DNA of 20,332 nt, taken from assembly GCA_040003255.1 (NCBI GenBank), contig JBDUCV010000043.1, positions 1-20,332 of the forward strand, in the 5' to 3' direction. Position 1 is the first letter of the stretch. Each line of letters starts with the position of its first letter. Of the stretch, positions 20,270-20,332 are shown piece after piece. The position numbers were made by a program, and so were the translations under genes. The notes under the pieces were generated by a model. That model was given only the letters and a program-made list of their open reading frames with translations, searched no databases and was not told the DNA's origin. The stretch is from JBDUCV01 sp040003255. GTDB lineage: Bacteria > Actinomycetota > Actinomycetes > Mycobacteriales > Jatrophihabitantaceae.

Positions 20270-20304
20270 GTGCTGACGCTACGGGCTCCGACGTGCCGTG
20301 TCGC
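20270..20304 (-). promoter_or_regulatory. Putative promoter of the ABM-like gene
   Basis: On the minus strand GCGACA (20304-20299; 4 of 6 matches to TTGACA), a 17-bp spacer and TAGCGT (20281-20276) form a reasonable housekeeping promoter. Its -10 and following bases (TAGCGTCAGCAC) equal those upstream of the enoyl-CoA hydratase gene. The leader would be about 30 nt and contain the ribosome binding site. Confidence 0.45.
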
Positions 20305-20332
20305 TAGGCAGTTACGGTGGACGACGTCGCGA

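Noticed and set aside
20313..20332. TACGGT at the right edge as a -10 box for a further plus-strand gene
   Set aside because: The motif fits TANNNT, but the window ends 14 bases later, so no gene can be shown to follow.

Overview
The window is high-GC DNA packed with genes and using many GTG starts. It contains a mycothiol-biosynthesis deacetylase (MshB), a 7Fe ferredoxin of the mycobacterial FdxC/FdxA type, an actinobacterial DapD, a FolP2-type dihydropteroate synthase homologue and a DUF3117 protein. Together these point firmly to an actinomycete. From memory, the gene set mshB / small membrane protein / fdxA / dapD / dapE / LOG / folP2 / DivIVA-like membrane protein / tag / DUF3117 follows the Mycobacterium tuberculosis Rv1170-Rv1211 neighbourhood, with losses, insertions and inversions. 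I cannot assign a genus. The aminotransferase at the left edge resembles Rv0858c.

Layout. (1) 55-2185: a PLP aminotransferase and a nitrilase-superfamily omega-amidase-like enzyme overlapping by one base, followed by a small unknown ORF. (2) 2186-2527: intergenic region with a possible promoter and a strong ribosome binding site. (3) 2528-8731: a complete Opp/Dpp-type peptide (or other small-solute) ABC importer in the unusual order permease C, binding lipoprotein, permease B, ATPase D, ATPase F. Hairpins flank the lipoprotein gene. (4) 8771-10206: mshB and a four-helix membrane protein. (5) 10157-11757 on the minus strand: a GNAT acetyltransferase and a DUF1269-type protein, divergent from the ferredoxin gene (11816-12142). 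(6) 12168-13949 minus: a membrane-anchored transglycosylase-like protein and dapD; dapD is divergent from dapE and two successive LOG-family genes (13997-16445). (7) 16478-17356 minus: folP2-type gene, divergent from a DivIVA-like membrane protein and tag (17412-18330). (8) 18317-20240: an enoyl-CoA hydratase/isomerase (minus), a 55-residue DUF3117 protein (plus) with a strong downstream hairpin, and a duplicated-domain ABM-like protein (minus).

How the genes relate. dapD and dapE catalyse two steps of the succinylase branch of meso-diaminopimelate/lysine synthesis and are transcribed divergently from a 47-bp spacer. The gene beside dapD looks like a peptidoglycan-active enzyme. The aminotransferase at the left edge could supply the intervening DapC step, but its omega-amidase partner suggests a glutamine/methionine transaminase salvage role instead. 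mshB serves mycothiol synthesis. The ABC importer is self-contained.

No CRISPR array, insertion sequence, tRNA, rRNA, prophage or defence island is visible. The less ordinary signals are at the RNA level. The oppB-type gene has its Shine-Dalgarno sequence separated from its ATG by a 44-nt hairpin that would bring the two together when folded. TANNNT boxes lie 6-8 nt before the likely start codons of five genes, which suggests leaderless transcripts. Divergent promoters overlap, and two convergent gene pairs overlap at their 3' ends.
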